A DNA stretch of 64,000 nt, taken from contig NZ_CP096884.1 of NCBI RefSeq assembly GCF_023273855.1, forward strand, positions 1,736,001 through 1,800,000, in the 5' to 3' direction. This document shows positions 25,274 to 33,398 of this stretch, in pieces; position 1 is the stretch's first letter; every line of letters starts with the position of its first letter. A program made the position numbers and the translations under genes. This DNA is from Seonamhaeicola sp. ML3. Lineage in GTDB: Bacteria > Bacteroidota > Bacteroidia > Flavobacteriales > Flavobacteriaceae. A model generated the notes under the pieces. The model ran no database searches and was not told the DNA's origin. It saw nothing but the letters and a program-made list of their open reading frames with translations.

Positions 25274-26431
25274 TTATTTTCTAAAGTTCCTGTTTTTCCA
25301 CTTGTAGGTCTTGAACATGGATAATAAAGCAACATAGACACTAAAAAAAGGATATACTAAAAAAGCGCTTAAGTAACTTAACAGAGCTTCTTTTTTGTTG
25401 AAGAATATAGCCGATTTATAAATTAGTATAGCATCTATCACGAATTTCATCATCAAAAAATAAAATAGGATTTTAAACTCGAATAAGTCTAACCCACAGA
25501 GCAGTCCTAATACTAAAATTAAAGCGTTAGCCATTAAAACAATCAATCCTGTTAATTTGCCAAATGTGTTTTTATAGCCACTTGCTTTAGAAGCCCATCT
25601 TATTCGCTGTTGTATTAATGAACTCCAAGTAGGTTGAGGTTTTGTGACTACTACAGCTTGTTCGCATTTTAGGTAATTTAAATCTTTTGGGTACGTAGTT
25701 GCTACTTTTTCTAAAAAGAAAACGTCATCACCACTCGCTATATTCGAGTTGCCGTCAAAGCCATTGAGTGCTTTAAAAAGCGATTTTTGGTATGCAAAAT
25801 TAGCACCATTACACATAAAAGGTTTTTTGAGTCCGAATCCACCAATAGTAGCCCCTTGAAGACTAAGAAAATCCAATAGCTGAAATTTTTCAAAAAAAGT
25901 ACGGGCTGATTGATAAGTAACTGGGCCAGCAATACATTTAGGGTGTTTTTTTTGAATGAATGCATCGAAACTATTCAACCAGAATTCAGGTAATATACAA
26001 TCGGCATCGGTGGTCATTATCCATTCATTCTTGGCTTGTTTCACGGCCGTGGTAATAGCATCCTTTTTTGGGGAATTAGATGTTCTTTCATTTTTAATCA
26101 CCCTGACGTCAGGTTGAGTGCAGTCGAAATCTTTTGTGTTATCATCCCGAAATTTTAAAAAGAATCTTTCAATGATTTCAGTAGAACCATCATTAGAATC
26201 GTCATCAACAAAAATAATTTCGAATTTATGTTTGGGATATTTTAATTTTGAAATCGACTCGAGCAAGCCTGGTAAATTTTCGGCTTCATTTCTAAAAGGA
26301 ATAACTACAGAAAAGCTAGTTTTAGGAGGAGATTCCGCTAGTTTAAAAACGTTGACTTTGTCAAATCCCCATACAAAGCTTCCTATTAAAAGGGAGTAAG
26401 CCAAGACTACTATAGCGCTCAATAACAGCAT
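25274..26431 (-). CDS. Family 2 glycosyltransferase, membrane-bound, with an in-frame repeat insertion
   Basis: A 385-residue GT-A enzyme. TM helix 1 lies near 3-22, then SVVIPFRNEAENL, IIFVDDDSNDGS, the DxD motif TTDADC at 141-145 and QQRIRWASKASGY, the acceptor-side QxxRW motif. Three or four TM helices follow to the C-terminus. The product is a membrane glycan or glycolipid; the sugar is not known. Residues 101-111 (DFDCTQPDVRV) are encoded by a dispersed palindromic repeat at 26099-26131 inside the domain. It lies 3 bases after the flippase-like gene, clearly one operon. Confidence 0.9.
   Translation of the reverse strand: MLLLSAIVVLAYSLLIGSFVWGFDKVNVFKLAESPPKTSFSVVIPFRNEAENLPGLLESISKLKYPKHKFEIIFVDDDSNDGSTEIIERFFLKFRDDNTKDFDCTQPDVRVIKNERTSNSPKKDAITTAVKQAKNEWIMTTDADCILPEFWLNSFDAFIQKKHPKCIAGPVTYQSARTFFEKFQLLDFLSLQGATIGGFGLKKPFMCNGANFAYQKSLFKALNGFDGNSNIASGDDVFFLEKVATTYPKDLNYLKCEQAVVVTKPQPTWSSLIQQRIRWASKASGYKNTFGKLTGLIVLMANALILVLGLLCGLDLFEFKILFYFLMMKFVIDAILIYKSAIFFNKKEALLSYLSAFLVYPFFSVYVALLSMFKTYKWKNRNFRK
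26099..26131 (-). repeat. Dispersed palindromic repeat inside a coding gene
   Basis: CCTGACGTCAGG (26102-26113) is a perfect 12-bp palindrome, followed by TTGAGTGCAGTCGAAATC. TTGAGxGCAGTCGAAA strings are familiar intergenic repeats of Flavobacteriaceae. Here one sits in frame within the glycosyltransferase gene and is translated. Confidence 0.65.
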
Positions 26432-26434
26432 GTT

Positions 26435-27400
26435 TTAGACGGCTTTTGGTAGTTTGAAATTAAGAACGTAGTAACTGCCAAACAAACTGGGGATCACAAA
26501 ATTGAAAATCCACATAAGCGTAGTAATGCTTAAAATTGTCAGCCCCTCTACATTAGCAAATGAAAAGAGAAATAGGGCCACACTTCCTTTTATAACCACA
26601 TCAAAAATGGTAATAGACGGGATTACCGAAGCTAGTAAGTACATTGAGGAAATTATGGTCATGGCATTTAAATAACCCATTTCTACATTGAAAATATGTA
26701 GAAAAAAATAGAATTGAAATGAGAAGATTACATAACGTAAAATAGACAATAAAAGCGTTTTAAGGAGTACCTTTTTAGATAAGTTTATTAGTGAGTGTCT
26801 AATCTTTTCCATTGAAAACCCTTTAACGGTAAACTTACTTTTTTTAATACCAAAACCAATAATAGCAATAATTAGAAGTGTAATGACTAAAACTTTATAA
26901 AATGTAGTGTAGTCAAGATTAATGTTATAGTTGGAAATGAACAGAGATAAACCAATAACACCAAAAATAATAGTAGCCAACATTTGCGATAGGTTACCTA
27001 CTAGGTTGAGGAGCATAATTCGTTTTCTTGAACCTTTTGGGTAAAAAATAGCTTTTGCACCGTATTCGCCAATTCTGTTGGGTGTTATTATCGATGCAGT
27101 TAAAGCCCCTAAACTTTGCGCCATAGCATTTTTGAATCTTATTTTTTCCACAACCGAAGCTAATATTTGCCATTTTAAAATCTCTAAAAACCAATTTGCA
27201 ATACTTAAGAGGAGTAATAAGCAGCCGTTTTTTAAGAAAAAAATATTCTTTTTAGATAAATAATTAATGAAATCCGAAAAACGTAATTCAGAGTTGTTGG
27301 CTAGTTTATTTATTATAAAGTAAAATGCCCATACAACAATACTTAACTTAATAAGCACAAAAAAGAATTGCTTAGATTTGTAAGAGTTCGAGCGGTTCAT
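26435..27400 (-). CDS. Flippase-like membrane protein (lysylphosphatidylglycerol synthase TM / AglD-type)
   Basis: A 321-residue polytopic protein with about eight TM helices. Recognisable segments are the family's QSLGALTASIITPNRIGEYGAKAIF near 90-115, which carries the conserved RxGE, and FDVVIKGSVALFLFSF near the end. Relatives include the TM region of MprF and the UPF0104 group, thought to move lipids or lipid-linked sugars. It is directly upstream of a family 2 glycosyltransferase on the same strand, so the pair probably makes and moves a glycolipid. Only 27 bp separate its start from the divergent gene at 27428. Confidence 0.88.
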   Translation of the reverse strand: MNRSNSYKSKQFFFVLIKLSIVVWAFYFIINKLANNSELRFSDFINYLSKKNIFFLKNGCLLLLLSIANWFLEILKWQILASVVEKIRFKNAMAQSLGALTASIITPNRIGEYGAKAIFYPKGSRKRIMLLNLVGNLSQMLATIIFGVIGLSLFISNYNINLDYTTFYKVLVITLLIIAIIGFGIKKSKFTVKGFSMEKIRHSLINLSKKVLLKTLLLSILRYVIFSFQFYFFLHIFNVEMGYLNAMTIISSMYLLASVIPSITIFDVVIKGSVALFLFSFANVEGLTILSITTLMWIFNFVIPSLFGSYYVLNFKLPKAV

Positions 27401-27427
27401 TGTGCAAATTAAACCATTATTTAACTT

Positions 27428-28069
27428 ATGGTATTAGGTTTTAGAATTTATAAAGCATTATTTGGTTTATTATGTTCTTTAATGTTTGTAAATAATGTTC
27501 TGTCTCAAGAAGGGACTAGTATGATTAAAGCCCAATTCGCTTTGGGTATTAATAACCCGTCCAGTAATGGGTTTGTGGGGAGTTTTGAGGGAAAACCTGT
27601 AAATTTTCCAACTGTAGATTTAGGTGTGCAGTATATGTTCAAGCCAAAGTTAGGAGCTAAATTAAGTTATAGTTTCAGCCGGATAAAAAATGCAACGAAT
27701 ACAGAGCGTTTTAAATTAAATTACTCAAGGGTTAATGCCTTATTTGTTGTTGATGCCAATAATGTTTTAAGTTTTTTACCACCCAGAATGGGCGTTTTTT
27801 TGCATTTAGGACCTGGATACACTATGGTAAAGCCTCTTGACAACTATACCCAAAATAAAGTGTCTTTTATTAACTTGTTGTTAGGAGCACAGTTGCATTA
27901 CGGGCTTTCGGATACCTTATCGGTTTTCACGGATATATCTTATACAAGTGGTTTTGGAAAAGACTTTAGTCCTGTAGAAAGCGGGTTTGGGTCATTCAAT
28001 GGGAACGTTTTATCTATTACCTTTGGTGCTTCCGTTTCACTAAGTGGATGTTATTTTTGCAATCAATAA
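27428..28069 (+). CDS. Outer-membrane beta-barrel protein
   Basis: A 213-residue protein with a signal peptide ending near VLSQ (residue 26) and a small OmpA/PagP-sized barrel. Alternating strands include [84 protein letters not shown] and [12 protein letters not shown]. It resembles the outer-membrane protein beta-barrel family, of unknown role. It ends one base before the ruvC start and is therefore probably cotranscribed with ruvC and hemW. Its own promoter must overlap the divergent flippase gene. Confidence 0.8.
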   Translation: MVLGFRIYKALFGLLCSLMFVNNVLSQEGTSMIKAQFALGINNPSSNGFVGSFEGKPVNFPTVDLGVQYMFKPKLGAKLSYSFSRIKNATNTERFKLNYSRVNALFVVDANNVLSFLPPRMGVFLHLGPGYTMVKPLDNYTQNKVSFINLLLGAQLHYGLSDTLSVFTDISYTSGFGKDFSPVESGFGSFNGNVLSITFGASVSLSGCYFCNQ

Positions 28070-28070
28070 T

Positions 28071-28673
28071 ATGGCAGAGGAAAAAATTATATTAGGGATA
28101 GATCCAGGAACTACCATTATGGGCTTTGGCCTTATAAAAGTGGTTGGTAAGCGTATGGAGTTCCTTCAATTAAATGAATTGGACTTAAAGAAATATAACG
28201 ACCACTATTTAAAACTGAAATACATTTTTGAGCGTACCATTCAACTTATAGATACCTACAATCCAGATGAAATTGCTATTGAGGCGCCATTTTACGGTAA
28301 GAATGTTCAAAGTATGCTCAAATTGGGTAGGGCTCAAGGCGTTGCCATGGCTGCTGGTTTAAGCCGGGAGATACCCATTACGGAATATTTACCCAAAAAA
28401 ATTAAAATGGCAATTACAGGAAACGGTAATGCCAGTAAAGAACAGGTGGCCAAGATGCTTCAAGGGCTTTTAGGATTAAAAACTTTACCGAAAAATTTAG
28501 ATGCTACCGATGGTTTGGCTGCGGCAGTCTGCCACTTTTACAACTCTGGAAAAGTTACCATAGGAAAGAGCTATTCTGGTTGGGATGCTTTTGTGAAACA
28601 GAATAGCCCCCAAACCCCCAAAGGGGGCTCTAAGGGGACACAAGTCATAGACCTTCGAAAGAATAAAAAGTAA
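28071..28673 (+). CDS. ruvC: Crossover junction endodeoxyribonuclease RuvC
   Basis: A 200-residue Holliday-junction resolvase. The four acidic catalytic residues are D11 (GIDPGTT), E71 (IEAPF), D144 and D147 (LDATDGLA), at the spacing known for E. coli RuvC. ATG at 28071 is chosen over 28044 because the motif [13 protein letters not shown] begins there, one base after the previous stop. Residues 179-189 ([11 protein letters not shown]) lie in the C-terminal tail and are encoded by a GC-rich dispersed repeat, giving a tail longer than needed. The RuvAB partners are not in the window. Confidence 0.96.
   Translation: MAEEKIILGIDPGTTIMGFGLIKVVGKRMEFLQLNELDLKKYNDHYLKLKYIFERTIQLIDTYNPDEIAIEAPFYGKNVQSMLKLGRAQGVAMAAGLSREIPITEYLPKKIKMAITGNGNASKEQVAKMLQGLLGLKTLPKNLDATDGLAAAVCHFYNSGKVTIGKSYSGWDAFVKQNSPQTPKGGSKGTQVIDLRKNKK
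28605..28638 (+). repeat. GC-rich dispersed palindrome, forward copy inside ruvC
   Basis: AGCCCCCAAACCCCCAAAGG, then GGGCTCTAAGGGG. CCCCC and GGGGG arms flank a 3-base loop, and AGCCCCC also pairs with GGGGGCT. It is translated in frame in ruvC. An inverted copy lies at 28711-28738, as at the clpP-DUF58 junction. Confidence 0.8.
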
Positions 28674-28679
28674 CTTTTC

Positions 28680-29876
28680 GTGAAAGGAGTTAGTCAAGAA
28701 AGTGAGTTTTCCTCTCCTTCGGGGAGGCTAGGAGGGGCAACTTCGGCAGGCATCTACATACATATCCCATTTTGTAAGCAGGCGTGCCATTATTGCGATT
28801 TTCATTTTTCAACATCATTAAAAAAGAAAGATGAACTTATTCGTGCTTTGGTCACCGAAATAGAACTTCGAAAAGATGAGTTGTTGGGAAAAACCATTGA
28901 GACCATTTACTTTGGTGGAGGAACCCCTTCATTATTAAAGACTGATGAACTACAGTTGTTGATTGATACAGTTTGCCACAATATTGAAGTCATTGATAAT
29001 CCTGAAATTACTCTTGAAGCCAACCCAGATGATTTAACTTCAGAAAAAATACTTCAATTATCGACATCTCCAATTAATCGATTAAGTATTGGAGTTCAAT
29101 CATTTTTTGAAGACGATTTAAAAATGATGAATAGGGCACATAACGCCTACGAAGCCAAGAGATGCTTGCAAGAAGCATCGCAATATTTTGAAAATATAAC
29201 AATCGATTTGATCTACGGTATTCCAGAGATGTCCCTTAAAAAATGGGATGAAAATTTGGATATGACTTTTAATTTTGGAGTAAATCATATTTCTAGTTAT
29301 GCTTTAACCGTTGAGCCTAAAACAGCTTTAGATAACTTTATTAAAAAAGGTAAGTATCCTGTTTTAGATGAGGCTTTAGCGTTACAGCATTTTAATCACC
29401 TGGTCGAAAGAACAGAAGCGGAAGGGTTTGTGCAATATGAAATATCAAACTTCGGCAAACCAAATTACTTCTCAAAACACAATACCAGCTATTGGCAAGG
29501 GAAGTGGTATTTGGGTATTGGGCCATCTGCACATTCATTTATGGGTGACCAACGTAGCTGGAATGTGTCTAATAATATGAAGTATATTAAAGCTATTCGA
29601 AACAAAGAATTGCCTATTGTCATTGAAAAACTTTCTGATCAGGATAGATTTAATGAGTATGTTATGACAGGTTTAAGAACCATTTGGGGGGTGTCTTTTA
29701 GTAAAGTTGAAACAGATTTTGGAGCGTTTTTTCTTGAGCATCTTACAACGGTATCCAAAAAGTTTATTGATGAAGGTTTACTCGCCTTGAATACAAATAA
29801 TGAAAAAGTGTTGGTTGCAACCCCAAAAGGTAAGTTTTTAGTAGACGGAATAGCTTCAGAACTATTCATGATTTAG
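28680..29876 (+). CDS. hemW: Radical SAM heme chaperone HemW
   Basis: A 398-residue protein. IYIHIPFCKQACHYCDFHFS carries the CxxxCxxC cluster (C32, C36, C39), followed by FGGGTPSLL, ANPDDL and RLSIGVQSF as in HemW, which inserts or hands on heme and is not the oxygen-independent coproporphyrinogen oxidase. The family normally begins right at the AGIYIH residues. Here no ATG is available, and about 23 extra residues precede it, part of them encoded by a GC-rich repeat. GTG at 28680 is the only in-frame start after ruvC. Confidence 0.93.
   Translation: MKGVSQESEFSSPSGRLGGATSAGIYIHIPFCKQACHYCDFHFSTSLKKKDELIRALVTEIELRKDELLGKTIETIYFGGGTPSLLKTDELQLLIDTVCHNIEVIDNPEITLEANPDDLTSEKILQLSTSPINRLSIGVQSFFEDDLKMMNRAHNAYEAKRCLQEASQYFENITIDLIYGIPEMSLKKWDENLDMTFNFGVNHISSYALTVEPKTALDNFIKKGKYPVLDEALALQHFNHLVERTEAEGFVQYEISNFGKPNYFSKHNTSYWQGKWYLGIGPSAHSFMGDQRSWNVSNNMKYIKAIRNKELPIVIEKLSDQDRFNEYVMTGLRTIWGVSFSKVETDFGAFFLEHLTTVSKKFIDEGLLALNTNNEKVLVATPKGKFLVDGIASELFMI
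28711..28738 (-). repeat. GC-rich dispersed palindrome, inverted copy inside the hemW 5' end
   Basis: CCTCTCCTTCGGGGAGGCTA followed by GGAGGGGC. CTCC(TTC)GGAG-type pairing gives a hairpin. Read on the minus strand it begins GCCCCTCCTAGCCTCCCC, the same family as at 10593-10622. It is translated as the N-terminal FSSPSGRLGGA of HemW. Confidence 0.78.
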
Positions 29877-29888
29877 TTATATTTGAAT

Positions 29889-30635
29889 ATGATTGCTACT
29901 ATACAATACAACTCAAGAAAAATACAGATAGACGTCTCAAAACCTTTAGATATTTCGATAGCCATAGATATGTCTAAAAAAAACATAAACGCTTGGTATG
30001 TAGGTGACCCAAAGATTTTTCCAGAGCGAATTGATGGTGAGCCTGTCAAAGTTTCCGAAGGTGCAGTGGTTAATTTTAATAACATTCAGTTTAATCCGCA
30101 TGCACATATTACGCATACCGAATGTGTGGGGCATATAACCGAGGAAGCGTATTCGGTAAACAAAAACTTAAAACATCATTTTTTTGTTGCCGAAGTAGTC
30201 ACCGTTGCACCTGAAAAGGAAGGCGATGATTTTTTTATTTCGGCGAAACAATTAAAAACTGCACTAAGAAATAAAAAAAGAGATGCGATAGTTATTAGAA
30301 CATCGCCTAATCTAATAGAGAAAAAGAGTAAGCACTATTCAAATACCAATCCGCCTTTTTTGTTAGAAGAGGCTGCACAATATTTAAAAGAAAAAGGGAT
30401 TAAGCATTTGTTGATAGATTTGCCATCGGTCGATAAAGAAAAAGACGAAGGGAAACTATTGGCCCACAATGCGTTTTGGAATACCAACGGGAAGCTGCGC
30501 TTAGATGCCACTATAACAGAGTTTATTTATGTGCCTAACTCTATAAAAGACGGTGAATATTTACTTAATCTCATGATTGCGCCTTTCGAAAACGATGCCA
30601 CTCCTAGTAAGCCTATTTTGTATCAAATAATGTAG
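29889..30635 (+). CDS. Cyclase / kynurenine formamidase-like hydrolase
   Basis: A 248-residue protein of the cyclase family, with ATG at 29889 preferred to a TTG six bases earlier. The metal-binding motif appears as HAHITHTECVGH near residue 76, in place of the usual HxGTHxDxPxH, followed by the expected Asp/His positions in LLIDLPSVDKEKDEGKLLAHNAFW. The form is characteristic of a Bacteroidota subgroup whose substrate is unknown. It starts 12 bases after hemW and 4 bases before the DUF4230 gene, so it belongs to the ruvC-hemW operon. Confidence 0.83.
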   Translation: MIATIQYNSRKIQIDVSKPLDISIAIDMSKKNINAWYVGDPKIFPERIDGEPVKVSEGAVVNFNNIQFNPHAHITHTECVGHITEEAYSVNKNLKHHFFVAEVVTVAPEKEGDDFFISAKQLKTALRNKKRDAIVIRTSPNLIEKKSKHYSNTNPPFLLEEAAQYLKEKGIKHLLIDLPSVDKEKDEGKLLAHNAFWNTNGKLRLDATITEFIYVPNSIKDGEYLLNLMIAPFENDATPSKPILYQIM

Positions 30636-30639
30636 TAGC

Positions 30640-31251
30640 ATGGAAACTTTTTTTATCATAATAATTAGTGTTCTAGTCACCTTGGGTCTAGTAACTGTTT
30701 TTAAGGCTTTTAAGAAAAAGCAGTTGGTTAATGCGCAATCTGTTATTCTTTTAGATAAGATAAAAAAGGTGTGTAAATTTATTACGGTTGAAGGCGATTT
30801 TGCCGAAATATACCATTACGAGGATGTAAAGGAGAAGTTTTTAAAACTAATAACGAGTAAAAAAAAGGCCTTAGTTGTAATTAATGCCAAGGCTCATGTG
30901 GGGTACGATTTATCCAAAATTCATCTAAGATCTGATACGGGTTCTAAAACCATTGTATTAGAACACTTTCCTGAACCAGAGGTTTTATCGATAGAAACTA
31001 ATTTAAATTATTATGATAAATCTGATGGGTTGTTCAATAAATTCGAAGCTGCAGATTTAACAGATTTACATAAAGAAGCAAAACAGCACATAGAAGACAA
31101 AATCCCTGATAGCGGACTCATACAGATTGCGCAAACCGAAGTGAGAGAGACCATTCATTTAATTGAAACTATTGTAGGAACTATAGGTTGGAAATTAGAT
31201 TATTCTACATTGAAGGTGTTCGGGAATGATTCGAAAAGACTCAAGAAATGA
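30640..31251 (+). CDS. DUF4230 family protein
   Basis: A 203-residue protein anchored by one N-terminal TM helix (FFIIIISVLVTLGLVTVF). The rest is the DUF4230 domain: ITVEGDFAEIYHYEDVKE, then KALVVINAKAHVGYDLSKIHL and KTIVLEHFPEPEVLSIET, ending in a C-terminal helix-rich part. Function unknown; the family often shows pore-forming-domain-like ligand binding. It follows the cyclase gene by 4 bases. Confidence 0.88.
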   Translation: METFFIIIISVLVTLGLVTVFKAFKKKQLVNAQSVILLDKIKKVCKFITVEGDFAEIYHYEDVKEKFLKLITSKKKALVVINAKAHVGYDLSKIHLRSDTGSKTIVLEHFPEPEVLSIETNLNYYDKSDGLFNKFEAADLTDLHKEAKQHIEDKIPDSGLIQIAQTEVRETIHLIETIVGTIGWKLDYSTLKVFGNDSKRLKK

Positions 31252-31313
31252 TTGAAGTATTAAAGGAAAAATAAGTCTAAGGTTAGACTAACTCAATTGT
31301 TTTTAAAATCTTT

Positions 31314-31625
31314 ATGAACCAAAGAAAAATTACAAAAAGTTTGAAGGGGATTTCCAAATATGATTTAGTCAAAATAGTAATATACTTACTGGGCTTTATT
31401 TTTTCTGTTTATTCAATATTAAAACATGGATTAATAGATAGTCATACTCCTCCAGTTGGTTTCGTTGTTCCATTTTTATTAATGTTGATTGCGATTATAT
31501 GGTATATTGTGGATTTGATACTAATTAAATTTTTAGAATACCTTAAAATTAGTAAAGCAGTCAATTTGTGTGGACTCATGATTAATTTTTTAATTGTTTT
31601 TTTAATCTTAATAGGGAAATTGTGA
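31314..31625 (+). CDS. Small membrane protein of unknown function
   Basis: A 103-residue protein with three predicted TM helices: IVIYLLGFIFSVYSIL, VVPFLLMLIAIIWYIVDLIL and VNLCGLMINFLIVFLILIG. The N-terminus is polar and basic (MNQRKITKSLKGISKYDL). No family is recognised. Its stop codon overlaps the GTG start of the MmcQ/YjbR gene by four bases (GTGA), so the two are translationally coupled. Its role may be tied to that partner, or it may be a recent insert in the operon. Confidence 0.65.
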   Translation: MNQRKITKSLKGISKYDLVKIVIYLLGFIFSVYSILKHGLIDSHTPPVGFVVPFLLMLIAIIWYIVDLILIKFLEYLKISKAVNLCGLMINFLIVFLILIGKL

Positions 31626-31981
31626 ACATAGAGGAGATAAGAGCCTGTTGCCTGAGTAAGAAAGCAACAACTGAAGATTTTCCGTTCGATGAAGACACGC
31701 TTGTGTTTAAAGTCTTAGGTAAAATGTTTGCTTTGGTTTCTCTAAAATGGTGGGAGCGTGGTGAGGCTGCTATAAATTTAAAGTGTAATCCAGATTATGC
31801 CGAGGAGTTAAGATCCGAATACAATAGCATTCGTCCTGGATATCATATGAACAAAAAACATTGGAATACTGTTTATCTTCATGAAGGTGAATTGGATTTT
31901 CAGTTTTTAAAACAACTCATAAATCATTCTTATGAAATGGTTGTAAAAGGGATGCCAAAAAAGCTAAGAGATAGCTTGTGA
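31622..31981 (+). CDS. MmcQ/YjbR family protein
   Basis: A 119-residue protein starting with GTG at 31622. It has the family layout: IEEIRACCLSKKATTEDFPF, then LVFKVLGKMFALVSLKWWERG, INLKCNPDYAEELRSEY, RPGYHMNKKHWNTVYLHEGE and a C-terminal helix. The family has a CyaY-like fold and is called DNA-binding by annotation, without a firm role. It overlaps the preceding membrane-protein gene by four bases and is followed after 26 bases by a PhnA-type gene. Confidence 0.92.
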   Translation: MNIEEIRACCLSKKATTEDFPFDEDTLVFKVLGKMFALVSLKWWERGEAAINLKCNPDYAEELRSEYNSIRPGYHMNKKHWNTVYLHEGELDFQFLKQLINHSYEMVVKGMPKKLRDSL

Positions 31982-32007
31982 ATTCCCGAATTATTTAAAA
32001 AATAAAA

Positions 32008-32586
32008 ATGAGCATACTACAAACTTTAATAGAGAGAAGTGGAAATACATGTGAATTATGTGGAGCAACACATCATTTAAAACAATATACAATACCACCA
32101 GCCTTAAACGAAAATGTAGATAATGATGTATTGATTTGTGATACTTGTACATCTCAAATAGAAGGCGATGCAGAAATGAATCCCAACCATTGGCGGTGTT
32201 TGAATGATAGTATGTGGAGTGAGCATATCGCTGTTCAAATTATGGCTTGGAGAATGCTTCAAAGATTAAGAGAAGAAGGTTGGCCTAAAGATTTGCTTGA
32301 TATGATGTATTTAAGCGATGAAGCATTGGCTTTTGCAAGAGCAACAGGTGAAGATAAGGATTCGAGTGAGAAAATAATTCATCGCGATGTAAATGGTGCC
32401 GAGCTTAAAGTTGGCGACTCTGTGGTTTTAATAAAAGATTTAAAAGTAAAAGGCACTAGTATGGTTGCTAAACAAGGAACTACCGTTAGAAATATTAGGT
32501 TAGATCATGAAAATGCTAAACACATAGAGGGTAAAGTTGGAAGCCAACTCATAGTTATCGTAACAGATTATATTAAAAGGTGTTAG
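32008..32586 (+). CDS. PhnA-domain zinc-ribbon protein
   Basis: A 192-residue protein. The N-terminal zinc ribbon has CELCGA near 14 and CDTC near 46. The C-terminal PhnA domain runs through RDVNGAELKVGDSVVLIKDLKVKGTSMVAKQGTTVRNIRL to the end. The name PhnA comes from the phosphonate locus of E. coli, but the protein is not shown to act in that pathway. Its 3' end overlaps a small minus-strand gene by four bases. Confidence 0.92.
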   Translation: MSILQTLIERSGNTCELCGATHHLKQYTIPPALNENVDNDVLICDTCTSQIEGDAEMNPNHWRCLNDSMWSEHIAVQIMAWRMLQRLREEGWPKDLLDMMYLSDEALAFARATGEDKDSSEKIIHRDVNGAELKVGDSVVLIKDLKVKGTSMVAKQGTTVRNIRLDHENAKHIEGKVGSQLIVIVTDYIKRC

Positions 32587-32729
32587 GGTTTCTTGTTTTT
32601 GTTTTTTGTAAACCAGTTAAAACTGAAGGGAATTAATAGAAACAGGAAAAAATATTTGCCAGTGATTATGCCAAAGGCTGTGATGATAAGTGATATTATT
32701 AAAATAAGGTTGAGCTGGCTATTCTTCAA
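32583..32729 (-). CDS. Putative 48-residue membrane protein
   Basis: The minus strand encodes 48 residues from TTG at 32727-32729: KNSQLNLILIISLI, a glycine-containing membrane span with GIITGKYFFLFLLIPFSF, then a basic tail NWFTKNKNKKP. It starts 12 bases after the stop of the NTF2-like gene, so it would be translated from the same message. The start codon is non-standard and no homologue can be checked here, so the call is moderate. Composition (hydrophobic core, basic C-terminus) is that of a real small membrane protein. Confidence 0.5.
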   Translation of the reverse strand: MKNSQLNLILIISLIITAFGIITGKYFFLFLLIPFSFNWFTKNKNKKP

Positions 32730-32741
32730 ATGAAAACTGTT

Positions 32742-33179
32742 TTAAGTAGACATGTCTGCTATTATTTTCCACTCACCCTTTATCTTTTTAAAGACAAGCA
32801 TGAAATTACCATCGGCATTACCAACTTCTCTTTTAATGTGGTACTCACCTAAAACATAATAAGCGTCTTCGGCTATTTTTGTAACAGCGTTAATTCTAAA
32901 GTTTAGTTTGCCTGTATGTTCTTTTGTTGGATAGGCCTTTTTGTACCGCTCTAAAGTGTTATCCCAGCCTTGAACAATACCATTGCTGCCATAAAAAACC
33001 AAGGAATCACTTTTCCAATAGCCTTCCATGTATTTTTCAATGTTGTCTTTAGACCAGGCTATTCTTTGGGATTTTAGTACAGCTTGGATGTCTTTTATGT
33101 TTTTTTCATCATCGTTTTGAGCTATGGCAATGTTAAATGACACTGTGCATAATAAAAAAAGGAGTAGAATTTTTTTCAT
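32742..33179 (-). CDS. Secreted NTF2-like / DUF4440 protein
   Basis: A 145-residue protein with a signal peptide ending at AIAQ (residue 21). The mature part is one NTF2-like cone: IKDIQAVLKSQRIAWSKDNIEKYMEGYWKSDSLVFYG, then a conserved GWDNTLERYKKAYP and the strand hairpin AYYVLGEYHIKREVGNADGNFMLVFKKIKGEWKIIADMST. Such proteins are periplasmic and bind small molecules or act as enzymes without a known general role. It heads a two-gene minus-strand unit. Confidence 0.87.
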   Translation of the reverse strand: MKKILLLFLLCTVSFNIAIAQNDDEKNIKDIQAVLKSQRIAWSKDNIEKYMEGYWKSDSLVFYGSNGIVQGWDNTLERYKKAYPTKEHTGKLNFRINAVTKIAEDAYYVLGEYHIKREVGNADGNFMLVFKKIKGEWKIIADMST

Positions 33180-33335
33180 AAGTAAATAAGTCTTGAGTTC
33201 GGTAAAAATAGCGAAAACTAATTTTAAAGAAACCGCTTGTCGATAAAATTGACATGTATTTATTTTTTATCTAAAGTTGTGCCAAATTCATCGAATAAAT
33301 AGTGGTCTGCCTTAAAGTATATTTATTTTTACATC

Positions 33336-33366
33336 GCAGTGATAACGCTACACTGCTCTCCCTCAA
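33336..33366 (+). promoter_or_regulatory. Leader hairpin plus CCCTCAA motif before the first STAS gene
   Basis: GCAGTG (33336-33341) pairs with CACTGC (33351-33356). CCCTCAAATTTAT follows from 33360, about 35 nt before the start codon. The 48-residue lipoprotein leader has the same order at 20941-20974. Confidence 0.5.
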
Positions 33367-33398
33367 ATTTATTGTTAATTATAAAAAATAAACTAGCT

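Noticed and set aside
31249-31275. Eight-codon ATG frame (MIEVLKEK) overlapping the DUF4230 stop
   Set aside because: Too short to judge and not followed by any sign of conservation.
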